NCBI RefSeq assembly: GCF_017922435.1
Contig: NZ_VDEZ01000001.1
Span: forward strand, 806,001-870,000
Direction: 5' to 3'
From: Thalassospira sp. ER-Se-21-Dark
Lineage (GTDB): Bacteria; Pseudomonadota; Alphaproteobacteria; Rhodospirillales; Thalassospiraceae
DNA length: 64,000 nt
The position numbers and the translations under genes are program-made. Position 1 is the first letter of the stretch; every line of letters starts with the position of its first letter. A model generated the notes under the pieces. That model did not search any database and was not told the DNA's origin. It saw nothing but the letters and a program-made list of their open reading frames with translations. Below, piece after piece: positions 29,005 to 38,268 of the stretch.

Positions 29005-30228
29005 ATGCACCACATTCTGTTTGTTGATGATGATGCCAACATCCTGAACGGATTGCGCCGACGTCTGCGCAGCACCCGTCCCGAGTGGAACCTTTATTTC
29101 GCCAATAGCGGGTCTCAGGCCATCGAACTTGCCGAAAACAAGGATCTCGACGTCATCGTTTCAGACATCCAGATGCCTGGCATGGACGGTGTGACCTTGC
29201 TTGAAACCTTGCAGAAAACCCATCCCGATGCCGTACGTATCATTCTGACCGGTCATGCCGACAACGCATCCTATCTGCGCACCATCGGCCCGGCACACCA
29301 GTTTCTGAGCAAACCTTGCGATCATGAAACCCTCGTCGACAGTATCGAAAACGCGCTGGGTCTGCGTCAGTTGTTGAGAAGCCCCGAACTTAGAACCCTT
29401 GTCGCCGGTTCCAAAAGCCTCGCCTCGCCACCCGACACCTACATGCGTCTGGAAACGGCCTTTTCGAACCCGAATTACGCGCTTGATACCGTCAGTAAAA
29501 TTGTTGAGTCCGATATCGCGCTGGCCACCGAAGTTTTGAAACTGACCAACTCATCCTATTTCGCAGTGACGCAGAATGTTTCGTCGATCGCGCACGCGGT
29601 CAGGATGCTGGGGATGGAAACGCTCAAGGCACTTGCCCTTTTTGTCGGGCTATATCGCGGCTTTGACGGCCCGGCCAGTCAGGCAGCCAATCTTAAACGC
29701 CTGTGCCACCGCTCCCAGCAGATTGGCGTTACGGCGGCCCTGATTGCCGAATATGAACGGCTTCCGCGTGAAATTTGCCATGCTGTGCCATCCATCGGGA
29801 TGCTTAGTCACATCGGAACGTTGATCCTTTATACCAAGCGCCCTGATGAGATGCAGGCGGTCATTGACCGTGTTGAAAAAGAAGGCATTTCAATTGATCA
29901 GGCGGAGGCCGAACAATTCGGGGCCGGACATGCCGAAATCGGTGCCTATTTGTTGGGATTGTGGGGTTTCCCGGCACCTGTCATTCAGGCGGTTGCCTAT
30001 CATCATCGGCCAATGGATTTGCCACACCGGGAAATGACGGCCCTGACCGCGATCTATGTTGCGCAACATCTGACACGTGAAATTGCCGATCGTGATGCCG
30101 GACGGACGGTCGAAAGCACGATCGATCAGGAATATCTCGCCCAGATCGGCAAGCAGAGTCACATTGAAGAATGGACCAATATTGCGGCTGTTGTTTCCAA
30201 CAGATACCGCGAACTGACCAACAACTAG
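29005..30228 (+). CDS. Response regulator with HDOD output domain, copy 1
   Basis: A 407-residue two-domain regulator. Residues 1-120 are a receiver domain: acidic pocket DDD at 8-10, phospho-acceptor Asp54 in VSDIQMPGMDG, Thr in ILTGHAD and Lys in LSKPCD. Residues about 140-340 are an HDOD domain (IVESDIALATEVLKLTNSSYFAVTQNVSSIAHAVRMLGMETLKALAL, later GHAEIGAYLLGLWGFPAPVIQAVAYHH), a non-hydrolytic relative of HD domains. HDOD regulators act in phosphorelay output and motility or stress control, but the partner here is unknown. It is the first of four signalling genes on this strand and is collinear with the next one. Confidence 0.92.
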   Translation: MHHILFVDDDANILNGLRRRLRSTRPEWNLYFANSGSQAIELAENKDLDVIVSDIQMPGMDGVTLLETLQKTHPDAVRIILTGHADNASYLRTIGPAHQFLSKPCDHETLVDSIENALGLRQLLRSPELRTLVAGSKSLASPPDTYMRLETAFSNPNYALDTVSKIVESDIALATEVLKLTNSSYFAVTQNVSSIAHAVRMLGMETLKALALFVGLYRGFDGPASQAANLKRLCHRSQQIGVTAALIAEYERLPREICHAVPSIGMLSHIGTLILYTKRPDEMQAVIDRVEKEGISIDQAEAEQFGAGHAEIGAYLLGLWGFPAPVIQAVAYHHRPMDLPHREMTALTAIYVAQHLTREIADRDAGRTVESTIDQEYLAQIGKQSHIEEWTNIAAVVSNRYRELTNN

Positions 30229-30233
30229 ATCAC

Positions 30234-30280
30234 GTGTCCTGATGTGCCCCGTCATCAGGAAAAAGGGGCAAAAAGGACAC
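30234..30280 (+). other. Nested inverted repeats with two mutually exclusive folds
   Basis: In the 131-bp gap between the two HDOD genes, GTGTCC (30234-30239) can pair with GGACAC (30275-30280) and TGCCCC (30245-30250) with GGGGCA (30265-30270). Alternatively TCCTGATG (30237-30244) pairs perfectly with CATCAGGA (30253-30260). The two folds share bases and cannot coexist, which looks like an attenuator or an RNA switch. There is no strong T-tract. Confidence 0.45.
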
Positions 30281-30359
30281 GACCCTCCACATATGCGGAC
30301 TATCAAAGATCCTTTGCAGGCCCCATGTATATACCATGGAGCACACGCATGAGGTGAAA

Positions 30360-31583
30360 ATGAGCGTCATCCTTTTTGTCGATGATGACAAAAATATTCT
30401 GGATGGTTTGCGTCGCCGGTTACGCTCGGTCCGGTCCGGCTGGGAGCTGCATTTCGCGCATGACGCGGAAAGCGCCTTGGCGAAGGCTGCCGAAATGGAA
30501 CCGGATGTCGTCGTTTCCGACATGCGCATGCCCGGAACCGATGGCGCAGAACTTTTGACCATCATGCAGGAAAAACACCCGCATAGCGCGCGTATCATTC
30601 TGTCGGGTTTTGCCGAGGAAGAGGCAATCCTGCGCACGGTTGGCCCGGCTCATCAGTATCTGGCAAAACCGTGTGATGATCAGATGCTGGTCGAAACCAT
30701 CGAGAATGCGCTTGATCTGCGAGACCTTCTGACCAATCCGGACCTGCGTGCACTTGTTGGCGGGATTGATGCACTTGCCTCCCCGCCGATAACCTATACA
30801 AACCTTGTCAAGGCACTGGAAAACCCGCTGACCAGCAACGAGCAGCTTACGGCCATCGTTGCATCGGACATTGCGTTAACCGCCGAGATCCTGAAGCTGA
30901 CCAACTCGGCCTATTTTGCGGTCAGTCAGAAAATCACATCTGTCTCGCAAGCCATCCGCATGATTGGCGTCGATACGCTTAAGGCGCTTGCCCTGTTTAT
31001 CGGTCTGTTTCGCAGTTTTGAAGGCCCCAAACCGGCGGTCACGCGGATGATGCAACTGTGCAAGCGCAGCCAGCAGCTTGGCGTTGTCGCCACCTTGATC
31101 GCCGAACAGGAAAAGCTTCCAAAGGAAGTGATCAGTGTCATGGCCGCTGTGGGCATGCTGAGCCATACCGGCAGTTTGATCCTTTATGCCTATCGCGCCA
31201 ATGAAATGGCCGAGGTCATCAAGCGGGTCGAAACCGAAGACATTCCGATTAACGTTGCCGAACGTGACCAGTTTGGCGCGGCCCACCCGGAAATCGGTGC
31301 GTACCTTTTGGGCCTGTGGGGCTTTCCAAGCGCCATGGTGCAGACGGTTGCCTATCACCATCGCCCGCAAGACACGCGGCATACCGAAATGAATGCGCTT
31401 AGCGCAATCTATATTGCCCAGCATCTGGCCCGCGAAGTCGCCATTGAAAGCCGCACCGGCCAGGCCCCCGAAAGCCGCATTGACCTTGAATATCTTGAAC
31501 GTCTGGGAAAAGCCGACCGGTTGCCGGTCTGGCGCGAAATTGCCCGCGTGGTTGAAGAAAAATACCGCGAAATGGATACGTAA
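30360..31583 (+). CDS. Response regulator with HDOD output domain, copy 2
   Basis: A 407-residue paralogue of the preceding gene, of exactly equal length. Its receiver has DDD at 8-10, phospho-acceptor Asp54 in VSDMRMPGTDG, Ser in ILSGFAE and Lys in LAKPCD. The HDOD domain (IVASDIALTAEILKLTNSAYFAVSQKITSVSQAIRMIGVDTLKALALF, AHPEIGAYLLGLWGFPSAMVQTVAYHHR) is conserved with copy 1. The start at 30360 follows GAGGTGAAA; eight more codons are open upstream. The next gene starts 9 bp after its stop, so copies and downstream genes form an operon. Confidence 0.92.
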   Translation: MSVILFVDDDKNILDGLRRRLRSVRSGWELHFAHDAESALAKAAEMEPDVVVSDMRMPGTDGAELLTIMQEKHPHSARIILSGFAEEEAILRTVGPAHQYLAKPCDDQMLVETIENALDLRDLLTNPDLRALVGGIDALASPPITYTNLVKALENPLTSNEQLTAIVASDIALTAEILKLTNSAYFAVSQKITSVSQAIRMIGVDTLKALALFIGLFRSFEGPKPAVTRMMQLCKRSQQLGVVATLIAEQEKLPKEVISVMAAVGMLSHTGSLILYAYRANEMAEVIKRVETEDIPINVAERDQFGAAHPEIGAYLLGLWGFPSAMVQTVAYHHRPQDTRHTEMNALSAIYIAQHLAREVAIESRTGQAPESRIDLEYLERLGKADRLPVWREIARVVEEKYREMDT

Positions 31584-31592
31584 GGGAGAGAG

Positions 31593-32801
31593 ATGATGAC
31601 ACAGAATCCCCCTGTACTCTTCGTTGATGACGATGAAAACCTGTTGATGGGACTTAAGCGCAAGCTGCGCGGCAAGTTCGATTTCGACACGGCGGTCGGC
31701 CCGCTTCAGGCGCTTGAGAAAATCAAGGCGGGCAACAAATATTCGGTTTGTGTTGCCGACATGCGCATGCCCGACATGGACGGTGTGAAGCTACTGGCCG
31801 AGGTTGCCAGACTCAGCCCCGATACAGTCAACATGATGCTAACCGGCAATGCCGACCAGCATACCGCCGTCGAAGCAATCAACCGAGGGCATATTTTCCG
31901 CTTTTTCAACAAGCCATGCGAGGACGAGGACCTGATTGCCGGTGTTAAGGCGGGCTTGCGCCAATATCAGTTGATCACCGCGGAAAAGGCGCTGATCGAA
32001 CAGACCCTGGCGGGCAGTGTAAAGGTCCTGACCGAGGTGTTGGCACAACTCAATCCGGCGATTTTTGGCAAGGCGATGCGCGCCAAGCTTTGGTGCGATA
32101 CCATTGCCAAACAGATCGGCTATCCGCATCCGTGGGAATTGGGGTTGGCCGCGTTGCTGGCGCCAATTGGTTATGTCTCCCTGCCGCCGGAAATCCTTTC
32201 CCGCCTTGGCGAGGACAAGCCACTTCAGCCGCTTGAACGGGACGTGGTCCGACGCACACCCGAAGTGGCGCGCAAACTGATTTCCAATATCCCGCGTCTG
32301 GAACAAGTTGCCGGTATTGTCTATCTGCAAAACCGCAATTTTGACGGATCGGGCTTCCCGGCCGAAGGCCCGCTTGGCACGGAAATTCCGTTGGGTGCGC
32401 GGGTCCTTCGGATTTTCAACGACCTTGGCAAAATTGTCGAAAGTGATCTTGTCGTCAAACAGCACTTTGACGAGTTGCGCCACCAGCCAAAGCGCTACGA
32501 CCCGGAGCTGCTCGACAAGATCGAGGCCCTGTTGGCCAAAGAAGATCCGTCCTATGACAAGGTCGCCTACCCCAAAGGGACCGAGCATGACATCTATCTG
32601 AAGGCGCTGCGCATGGGTGATTTCCTGCTCACAGATATCGAAACCCGCGAGGGGCAAGTGCTTTTGGCACACGGCAACTACGTATCGGAGATACAGCTTC
32701 AGCGGTTGCGCGTATTTCAGGAACTTCATCAGTTCCATGAACCGATCCGTGTGAGACGCGGCGGACAGGACCCAGAAATCACGATACGCGAGGGCTCATG
32801 A
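31593..32801 (+). CDS. Response regulator with degenerate HD-GYP domain
   Basis: A 402-residue protein. The receiver has DDD at 12-14 and phospho-acceptor Asp56 in VADMRMPDMDG, with Thr in MLTGNAD and Lys in FNKPCED. The rest lines up with HD-GYP phosphodiesterases of the RpfG kind, but key residues are gone. Where the HD pair is expected there is LLAPIGYVSLPPEIL, the metal-binding His before the GYP motif is missing (VYLQNRNFDGSGFP) and GYP reads GFP. It should therefore not cleave cyclic di-GMP and may instead bind it or act as a scaffold. GGGAG precedes the start, and its last codons overlap the kinase start by 4 bp. Confidence 0.85.
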   Translation: MMTQNPPVLFVDDDENLLMGLKRKLRGKFDFDTAVGPLQALEKIKAGNKYSVCVADMRMPDMDGVKLLAEVARLSPDTVNMMLTGNADQHTAVEAINRGHIFRFFNKPCEDEDLIAGVKAGLRQYQLITAEKALIEQTLAGSVKVLTEVLAQLNPAIFGKAMRAKLWCDTIAKQIGYPHPWELGLAALLAPIGYVSLPPEILSRLGEDKPLQPLERDVVRRTPEVARKLISNIPRLEQVAGIVYLQNRNFDGSGFPAEGPLGTEIPLGARVLRIFNDLGKIVESDLVVKQHFDELRHQPKRYDPELLDKIEALLAKEDPSYDKVAYPKGTEHDIYLKALRMGDFLLTDIETREGQVLLAHGNYVSEIQLQRLRVFQELHQFHEPIRVRRGGQDPEITIREGS

Positions 32802-34219
32802 CCGAAGACCAGGACAGCACTGATGCACCGAAAATCCTGAGCGGCACCGCCGATATCGCGTCCGGCTCGGATTTGCTTGATGCTGCGATGGAAATTGATG
32901 CGCCCGAAGATGTGCGTGCGCGTTTCCTCGCACTACTGACCGAGCAGAAACGGCGCAAGAAGGAAACCACCCAGCGGCTCAAGACCATTCTTGATAGCGT
33001 TGTCGAGGGGATCCTGATCATTGATGCCACTGGCATGATCCAGGACTTCAACAAATCAGCCGCCGAAATCCTGCGCGCAACCGGCGATGAGCTTCTGGGC
33101 ACTTCGGTCGATGTCATGTTCATTGATCGCAAGGCAACCGTGCGCCACAAGCTTTTGAACCGCTGCATCAATATCAGCAGTGGTGTGCTGAAATATGACT
33201 ATACCGAAACCATGGCGCAGCGCCTTGATGGCGACAGCTTTCCGATGGAAATCATCGTAAGTCCGGCCAATTTCGCCTCCGAGATGAGCTATCTTTACAT
33301 TTTCCGCGACATCACCCGACGCAAGAACGCGGAAGTCGCGCAAAAGAAGCTTGAAGAAGACTTGCGCGAGGCCCTTAAGCTTGAGGCGATTGGCCATCTG
33401 GCGGGCGGCATTGCGCATGAAATCAATACGCCCAGCCAGTATATCCGCGACAACCTGAAGTTCCTGAATGACAGTTACGGGGCGCTTTCGCGCATGCTTG
33501 GTCTGGCCTTGCAGACCTTGTGGAAAAACCGTGCAAATTTGCCGCCCAATACGTTTGAGGATTTCGCCCGACAAATGCGCGATTCCGATCTTGAATTTCT
33601 GCTTGAGGAAATCCCGCATGCCACCCAACAGTCCCTTGATGGCATCAATCAGGTGGCGCGCATTGTCCTGTCGATGAAGGAATTCTCCCATCCCGGCGGG
33701 ACGGAAAAAACCACCACCGACATCAACCGGGTCCTGTCGAACGTGATTGTGATTTCACGCAATGAGTGGAAACACAATGCCGACATCACCGAGGAACTTG
33801 ATCCGGAAATCCCGCATATTCCGTGCCACATTAACGAGGTCAATCAGGTCTTCCTCAACCTGATTGTCAACGCAGCACAGGCCATTCAGGCGGCCGGGCG
33901 CAAACCCGAAGAAGGTCACATCACTGTCAAGACCACGTCGCTTGATGACAGCATCCTGATTTCGATTTCCGACAACGGAACCGGTATTGCCAAGGAAAAC
34001 CGGTCAAAGGTGTTCAACCCGTTCTTTACCACCAAGGAAGTTGGCAAGGGCACGGGACAGGGACTTTCGATCACCCATGACATCGTCACGGTGCGCCATG
34101 GCGGACGCATCTGGTTTGAAACCGAAATGGGAAAGGGAACGACATTCCGCGTACTTCTGCCCGCCGAAGACCGCACTGGCAAAAAGCCCGATGAAAAATC
34201 CGAGAAAACCAAGACCTAA
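32798..34219 (+). CDS. PAS-domain sensor histidine kinase
   Basis: A 473-residue cytoplasmic kinase without transmembrane segments. An N-terminal coiled region leads to a PAS domain at about 63-175 ([29 protein letters not shown] ... [14 protein letters not shown]). The phospho-acceptor is His207 in [14 protein letters not shown], and the ATPase has N box [11 protein letters not shown]1 DNGTGI, F box [10 protein letters not shown] and G2 GQGLSITH. It overlaps the preceding regulator by ATGA, so translation is coupled. It is the obvious phosphodonor for one or more of the three upstream receivers. The long segment between the H box and N box (about 100 residues) resembles kinases with a four-helix insertion. 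Confidence 0.93.
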   Translation: MTEDQDSTDAPKILSGTADIASGSDLLDAAMEIDAPEDVRARFLALLTEQKRRKKETTQRLKTILDSVVEGILIIDATGMIQDFNKSAAEILRATGDELLGTSVDVMFIDRKATVRHKLLNRCINISSGVLKYDYTETMAQRLDGDSFPMEIIVSPANFASEMSYLYIFRDITRRKNAEVAQKKLEEDLREALKLEAIGHLAGGIAHEINTPSQYIRDNLKFLNDSYGALSRMLGLALQTLWKNRANLPPNTFEDFARQMRDSDLEFLLEEIPHATQQSLDGINQVARIVLSMKEFSHPGGTEKTTTDINRVLSNVIVISRNEWKHNADITEELDPEIPHIPCHINEVNQVFLNLIVNAAQAIQAAGRKPEEGHITVKTTSLDDSILISISDNGTGIAKENRSKVFNPFFTTKEVGKGTGQGLSITHDIVTVRHGGRIWFETEMGKGTTFRVLLPAEDRTGKKPDEKSEKTKT

Positions 34220-34536
34220 CGCGGGGCAAACAGGATGATCCCGGCACCCAAAAGGCAAACCAGCAATCCGGTTACATCCCAGCGGTCGGGTGTGGTGCGT
34301 TCAACCACCCACATCCAGAAGATCGATGCCGTAATGTAAACACCGCCATAGGCCGCATAAGCCCGCCCGGCAAAGTCGGCCTCAACCCGGGTCAGAAGCC
34401 AGGCAAAGACAATCAGGGATGCGACACCCGGCACGACCCAAAAGATCGATTTCCCGGATCGAAGCCAAGCCCAGAAGGCAAAACACCCGGCAATTTCGGC
34501 AATGGCTGCAAAGATATAGGCCGCAATGCTTTGCAT
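34216..34536 (-). CDS. YnfA family (UPF0060) small membrane protein
   Basis: A 106-residue protein with four hydrophobic segments, matching Ynf[23 protein letters not shown] at the start, then [41 protein letters not shown] and [15 protein letters not shown]. YnfA is related to small multidrug resistance transporters, but its substrate is not settled. The ATG at 34536 lies 16 bp after the asparaginase stop, so the two genes form an operon. The stop overlaps the end of the convergent kinase gene by 4 bp. Confidence 0.92.
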   Translation of the reverse strand: MQSIAAYIFAAIAEIAGCFAFWAWLRSGKSIFWVVPGVASLIVFAWLLTRVEADFAGRAYAAYGGVYITASIFWMWVVERTTPDRWDVTGLLVCLLGAGIILFAPR

Positions 34537-34552
34537 CTGTTCCCCGTTTTGA

Positions 34553-35563
34553 TCAGAAGGCCGGGCGCAAGTCCCCGGCATATTTGCCCGCCCAGTTGGT
34601 CAGAACCGGGGTCAGGTATTTTTTAAGGACCTCGGCCTTGGCGTCATCAATCACGCCATGTTTGCGCAGGATCGTGCCCATCGCAACCTCTGCCCCGCGC
34701 TGGGTGCCATCATCGATTTTAAGCGCCACACCAAGCCCCTGTTTGGGGAAGGCCGCGCAATAGACACCCTCTGCGCCGACCTTGACCAGTGCATCTTCAC
34801 CGCATTCTTCCATGATCCCGGTGCAAAACCGCCCGGTTCCGGCAACCATGAAGGGGGCATTTGCACAGCCCTTGCGGATGCGCTTGATCGCATCAATGCG
34901 TTTGGCATCAAGGCCAACTGGATCGGCCATGCGCGCCATGGCAAGGCCCAGATCACGCAACCGCATGCCAATCACCGGAATGCCACAGCCATCAATGCCG
35001 CGCGGGGTCGAAGACAGATCGCAATCACCCATCTCTTCCAACACCTTGATCAGGCGTTGCTGAACCGGATGGGATTCTTCGATATAGCCAGCCGGGTCTT
35101 CGCCAAGCTGCTGTGCGGTCGACAGGAACCCTGAATGCTTGCCAGAGCAATTGTTGTGCGCTTTGGTCAGGCCCACATGATCAGACGCCTGTTTAATCGC
35201 GGCATTCAGGCTGAGTGAATAATGCGGGGCGCATTCCAGCGTATCGACCGAAAGGCCAATCTTCTCCAACCATGCCTTGACGGTTTGGGCGTGTTCTTCC
35301 TCGCCATTGTGTGATGAGCAGGCAAGAGCGATGTGTTTGTCCTCAAGCCCGAAGGCCTCGACCGCACCGCTTTCAACAAACGGAATGGCCAGAAGCGGCT
35401 TGATCGCAGATCGCGGATACATCAGCGCATCAATATCACCGCCCTGATCAACCACGGTCCCGTCAGACGTCATCACGACGTAACGGCCGCGATGGAAACT
35501 TTCGACCATATCGCCGCGTGTGGCTTCGACAAGGATCGGGTTGGCAGCGATTGACTGAGGCAT
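34553..35563 (-). CDS. L-asparaginase, Rhizobium etli (ReAV) type
   Basis: A 336-residue enzyme of the PF06089 asparaginase family, which hydrolyses asparagine to aspartate and ammonia and is unrelated to E. coli AnsA/AnsB. Residues known as functional in R. etli ReAV are all found at a constant offset: the Ser-x-x-Lys pair as Ser52 and Lys55 in PRSAIKP, and the zinc-site residues Cys139 and Lys142 in NNCSGKHSG plus Cys193 in DGCGIP. It should therefore be active. It lies 111 bp after the Lrp-type regulator on the same strand, which may control it, and just ahead of ynfA. Confidence 0.92.
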   Translation of the reverse strand: MPQSIAANPILVEATRGDMVESFHRGRYVVMTSDGTVVDQGGDIDALMYPRSAIKPLLAIPFVESGAVEAFGLEDKHIALACSSHNGEEEHAQTVKAWLEKIGLSVDTLECAPHYSLSLNAAIKQASDHVGLTKAHNNCSGKHSGFLSTAQQLGEDPAGYIEESHPVQQRLIKVLEEMGDCDLSSTPRGIDGCGIPVIGMRLRDLGLAMARMADPVGLDAKRIDAIKRIRKGCANAPFMVAGTGRFCTGIMEECGEDALVKVGAEGVYCAAFPKQGLGVALKIDDGTQRGAEVAMGTILRKHGVIDDAKAEVLKKYLTPVLTNWAGKYAGDLRPAF

Positions 35564-35674
35564 TTTAAAGCTCCGGCTTTGGTGGGTTGATCAGTCTATG
35601 CCTGAAACACTGGTGGAAAATCAAGTATGGCAAATCTTGCAACTGCGAATGTGCCCGCCATCTGAGGGCTGCCT

Positions 35675-36154
35675 TTAAACACCTTTTGGCAATGGTATGG
35701 CCGTCAGGTTCTTGTATTCCTTCAAAACCAAACTGGATTGCACATCGCGCACATTGGGCATTGAAAGCAACTGATGGGTGACAAAATCGCCAAAGCTTTC
35801 GATATCGCGCGCCACGGACACCAGCAGAAAATCCTGCCGTCCCGTCATCGCCCAGCAGGACAGAATTTCCGGAAGATCATTCATCGCGCGGGCAAAATCC
35901 TCCGCCCCCTGTTCGGTATGGCTTTGCAAGCGGACCTGAATGGTCGCCAGCACCCCAAAGCCAAGTTTCTTGCGATCCAGAAGGGCGACCTGACGTTTGA
36001 TCACCCCGGATGCCTCAAGCTGTTTGACCCGACGCAAACAGGGCGATGGGGACATGCCGACCATTTCGGCCAGTTGGACATTGCTGATGGCGGCGTCCTT
36101 TTGCAGGGCCTGCAATATCCGGATATCGGTCGCGCTTAGCGTCACATCGGTCAT
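35675..36154 (-). CDS. Lrp/AsnC-family transcriptional regulator
   Basis: A 159-residue regulator with an N-terminal helix-turn-helix (DIRILQALQKDAAISNVQLAEMVGMSPSPCLRRVKQLEASGVI) and a C-terminal RAM ligand-binding domain (FGVLATIQVRLQ, CWAMTGRQDFLLVSVARDIESF). Lrp-type proteins sense amino acids. It is divergent from phhA across 140 bp and upstream of the asparaginase, so phenylalanine- or asparagine-responsive control is the natural inference. The start is the ATG at 36154; a TTG four codons upstream is possible. Confidence 0.93.
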   Translation of the reverse strand: MTDVTLSATDIRILQALQKDAAISNVQLAEMVGMSPSPCLRRVKQLEASGVIKRQVALLDRKKLGFGVLATIQVRLQSHTEQGAEDFARAMNDLPEILSCWAMTGRQDFLLVSVARDIESFGDFVTHQLLSMPNVRDVQSSLVLKEYKNLTAIPLPKGV

Positions 36155-36294
36155 TTTAAACCCCAAATCAAACCAACAAGGTCACAATATGCACATCATA
36201 ACCGATTTGAACGCCTTATTGGCCAGAAAATGACATTAGAGTTGATGTAAAATGATCCTTGTAAATCGGCAATAGAACCCGAAAGAGGACGGCC

Positions 36295-37194
36295 ATGAAT
36301 CAGGGAAACGATCTGCGTGGTGACTACAGCCACATCAATGACGACTACACCATCGATCAGGACTGGAGCACATATACCGAGGCCGAGCACGAACTATGGC
36401 GCAAACTCTATGACCGCCAGTCGCGCATTTTGCCCGGTTATGCTGCTGAGGATTACATTCGCAATCTGATGAAACTTGATGCGGCGGATCAGATTCCGCA
36501 TTTCGGCCGGGTCAGCGAGAAGCTTCATGCGGCGACAGGCTGGCATCTTGTCGCGGTTCCGGGGCTGGTGCCTGATGATGTGTTTTTTGACCATCTTGCC
36601 AATCGGCGGTTCCCGGTCACGGTCTGGCTGCGCAAGCCCGAGGAAATGGATTATCTGGTCGAACCTGACATCTTCCATGACTTTTTTGGCCATGTGCCGA
36701 TGCTCTATGACCCGACCTTTGCCGACTATCTGGCGGCCTATGGCGCCAAGGGCCCAGAGGCCATTGCGATGGGCGGCCTGAAACAACTGGCCCGGATGTA
36801 TTGGTATATGGTCGAGTTTGGCCTGATCATGACCCCGCATGGTTTGCGCGCCTATGGGGCGGGCATGTTGTCATCGCAAACCGAAACCATCTATTCGGTC
36901 ACCGATCCCACACCGAACCGGGTGGCGTTCGAGCTTGAACGCGTCATGGGCACGGATTATGCGATTGATGATTTCCAGAAAACCTATTTCGTTCTGGAAA
37001 GTTACGATCAGTTGTTTGACGCGATGAATGTGCCGCTGGCCCCGATCTATGATCGGCTTGCCAAGAAGCCTACGATTGATCCGGCGACCACCTTGCCGAC
37101 AGACCGGCTTTATCATGTGCATGGGGCCGCAGACAGCATCATTTCCCTTGGCGAGGAGCCCCACAGGACCCATAGACAACAACGCCCTGCATAA
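36295..37194 (+). CDS. phhA: Phenylalanine 4-hydroxylase
   Basis: A 299-residue pterin- and iron-dependent monooxygenase that converts phenylalanine to tyrosine. The iron ligands are visible as His128 and His133 in PDIFHDFFGHVP and Glu174 in YWYMVEFGL. Other aromatic hydroxylase blocks are HLVAVPGLVPDDVFFDHLANRRFPVTVWLR and YGAGMLSSQTETIYS. The length is typical for bacterial enzymes, without the regulatory ACT domain of the animal form. It diverges from the Lrp regulator. A pterin carbinolamine dehydratase gene (phhB) is not adjacent. Confidence 0.97.
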   Translation: MNQGNDLRGDYSHINDDYTIDQDWSTYTEAEHELWRKLYDRQSRILPGYAAEDYIRNLMKLDAADQIPHFGRVSEKLHAATGWHLVAVPGLVPDDVFFDHLANRRFPVTVWLRKPEEMDYLVEPDIFHDFFGHVPMLYDPTFADYLAAYGAKGPEAIAMGGLKQLARMYWYMVEFGLIMTPHGLRAYGAGMLSSQTETIYSVTDPTPNRVAFELERVMGTDYAIDDFQKTYFVLESYDQLFDAMNVPLAPIYDRLAKKPTIDPATTLPTDRLYHVHGAADSIISLGEEPHRTHRQQRPA

Positions 37195-37204
37195 GGCAGG
37201 GCGT
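37182..37204. terminator. Hairpin at the end of phhA
   Basis: ACGCCCTGC (37182-37190) pairs perfectly with GCAGGGCGT (37196-37204) around a five-base loop that contains the phhA stop codon. No T-tract follows, so it may protect the transcript end or be a weak terminator. Confidence 0.5.
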
Positions 37205-37243
37205 GGCGATCCGTTCAAGGGCAGGGCTGGTCTCCCAGCACCG

Positions 37244-37666
37244 CTAGCAGGCACTGATGGAATGACCCAGCACCCGATTGAGTTGTTCAAGCACCACTTT
37301 CGGGCTGGCGTCCTTGCTGATGAAATCGGCCGCCCCAAGCGCATCGGCTTGTGCGCGGGTGTCGGCATCATAATGGGCCGAGAAGAAGAAAACCGGCACG
37401 TTTTGGCTGTTGGGATAGCGGCGGCGAATTTCGCAGAACGCTTCAAAGCCGCTCATACCCGGCATTTCAATATCAAGGATGATGGCACGGGGATAAAGCC
37501 CGTCCAGCTGATCAATCAGATCATCGGCACAATCAAAACCGGCCACGTCATATCCTGCCCGACGCAACACTGTTTCAAGGGCTGCCTTGGCGCTGGGACT
37601 GTCGTCGGCGAACGCAACCAGTCCATCAGGACAAAATTGCGACGGCATGGCGCTGAGCGCGTTCAT
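37244..37666 (-). CDS. Single-domain response regulator
   Basis: A 140-residue stand-alone receiver: acidic pair Asp21-Asp22 in VAFADDSPSAK, phospho-acceptor Asp65 in IILDIEMPGMSG, a Ser in FFFSAHYD and the conserved Lys in FISKDASP. There is no output domain, so it may be a phosphate sink, a phosphorelay intermediate or a CheY/DivK-like effector. A second ATG at residue 7 is possible. No kinase gene is adjacent; the nearest is at 32.8-34.2 kb. It is convergent with phhA. Confidence 0.88.
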   Translation of the reverse strand: MNALSAMPSQFCPDGLVAFADDSPSAKAALETVLRRAGYDVAGFDCADDLIDQLDGLYPRAIILDIEMPGMSGFEAFCEIRRRYPNSQNVPVFFFSAHYDADTRAQADALGAADFISKDASPKVVLEQLNRVLGHSISAC

Positions 37667-37861
37667 GGATGGCGATACTCCGAGTTTTGGGACAAGTCCA
37701 AACTGACAGACGAAAATGTCAAATTGGTTAAACCCGCCAAATTTTTGCCACGCAATGTTCCGCCTTCACCCCGATCTCGCACCCGTGCCGCGAAAGTATA
37801 AGGCCGCAATGATCGGAACCATGTGACGCGCAAACCACGAACAGACGTGCAAAACCCCAAT

Positions 37862-37941
37862 GTTTCCGCCGACATAACGTTACGGAAACCTGATTTGTCG
37901 GGGTCGATATCCGTCTAAATAGGTATTTCCATGCCTATTTA
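37862..37941 (+). promoter_or_regulatory. Two inverted repeats upstream of the cobalamin riboswitch
   Basis: GTTTCCG (37862-37868) is repeated in inverse as CGGAAAC (37883-37889), and TAAATAGG (37916-37923) as CCTATTTA (37934-37941). Both lie in the likely promoter region of the mutase operon, before the riboswitch core. They may be protein-binding sites; neither matches an operator I know. Confidence 0.35.
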
Positions 37942-37944
37942 CGG

Positions 37945-38120
37945 AATTAGGGACAGGTGCTATAAACCGCCATGTCGCGAATGTGACCGGAAAATAGGAT
38001 CGGGAATCCGGTGCGGCCTTGCCTTAGCGCACTTTGGCCAAGCCCGGAACTGCCCCCGCAACTGTAAGCGAAATGGCCTTTTTGTCAGGCTTTCTCGCGA
38101 GTCAGAATACCGATGGTGTT
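37945..38120 (+). ncRNA. Cobalamin riboswitch
   Basis: The conserved order of a B12-sensing aptamer is present: GGTG near 37957, GGGAATCCGGTG at 38002-38013, the diagnostic CTGCCCCCGCAACTGTAAGCG at about 38050-38070, and a B12-box-like GAGTCAGAATACCGATG near 38099. It lies about 150 nt before mutA. The downstream GC-rich segment (GGGCCGGGCGGGGTG) and the mutA ribosome site probably form the expression platform. Riboswitch control of a B12-dependent mutase, rather than of a B12 synthesis or uptake gene, is less common. The exact ends are approximate. Confidence 0.9.
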
Positions 38121-38268
38121 TTCTTGGCATGAAATGGGCCGGGCGGGGTGTACCGGGTACTGGGAATCCGTAGTAGAATAGAATTTGGCAACGTTCCGTG
38201 CCCGACGCCATATGAAGACCCCATATGGAGTCGCATCAAGGACGGGACACACCAAGCCGGGAGAAACC

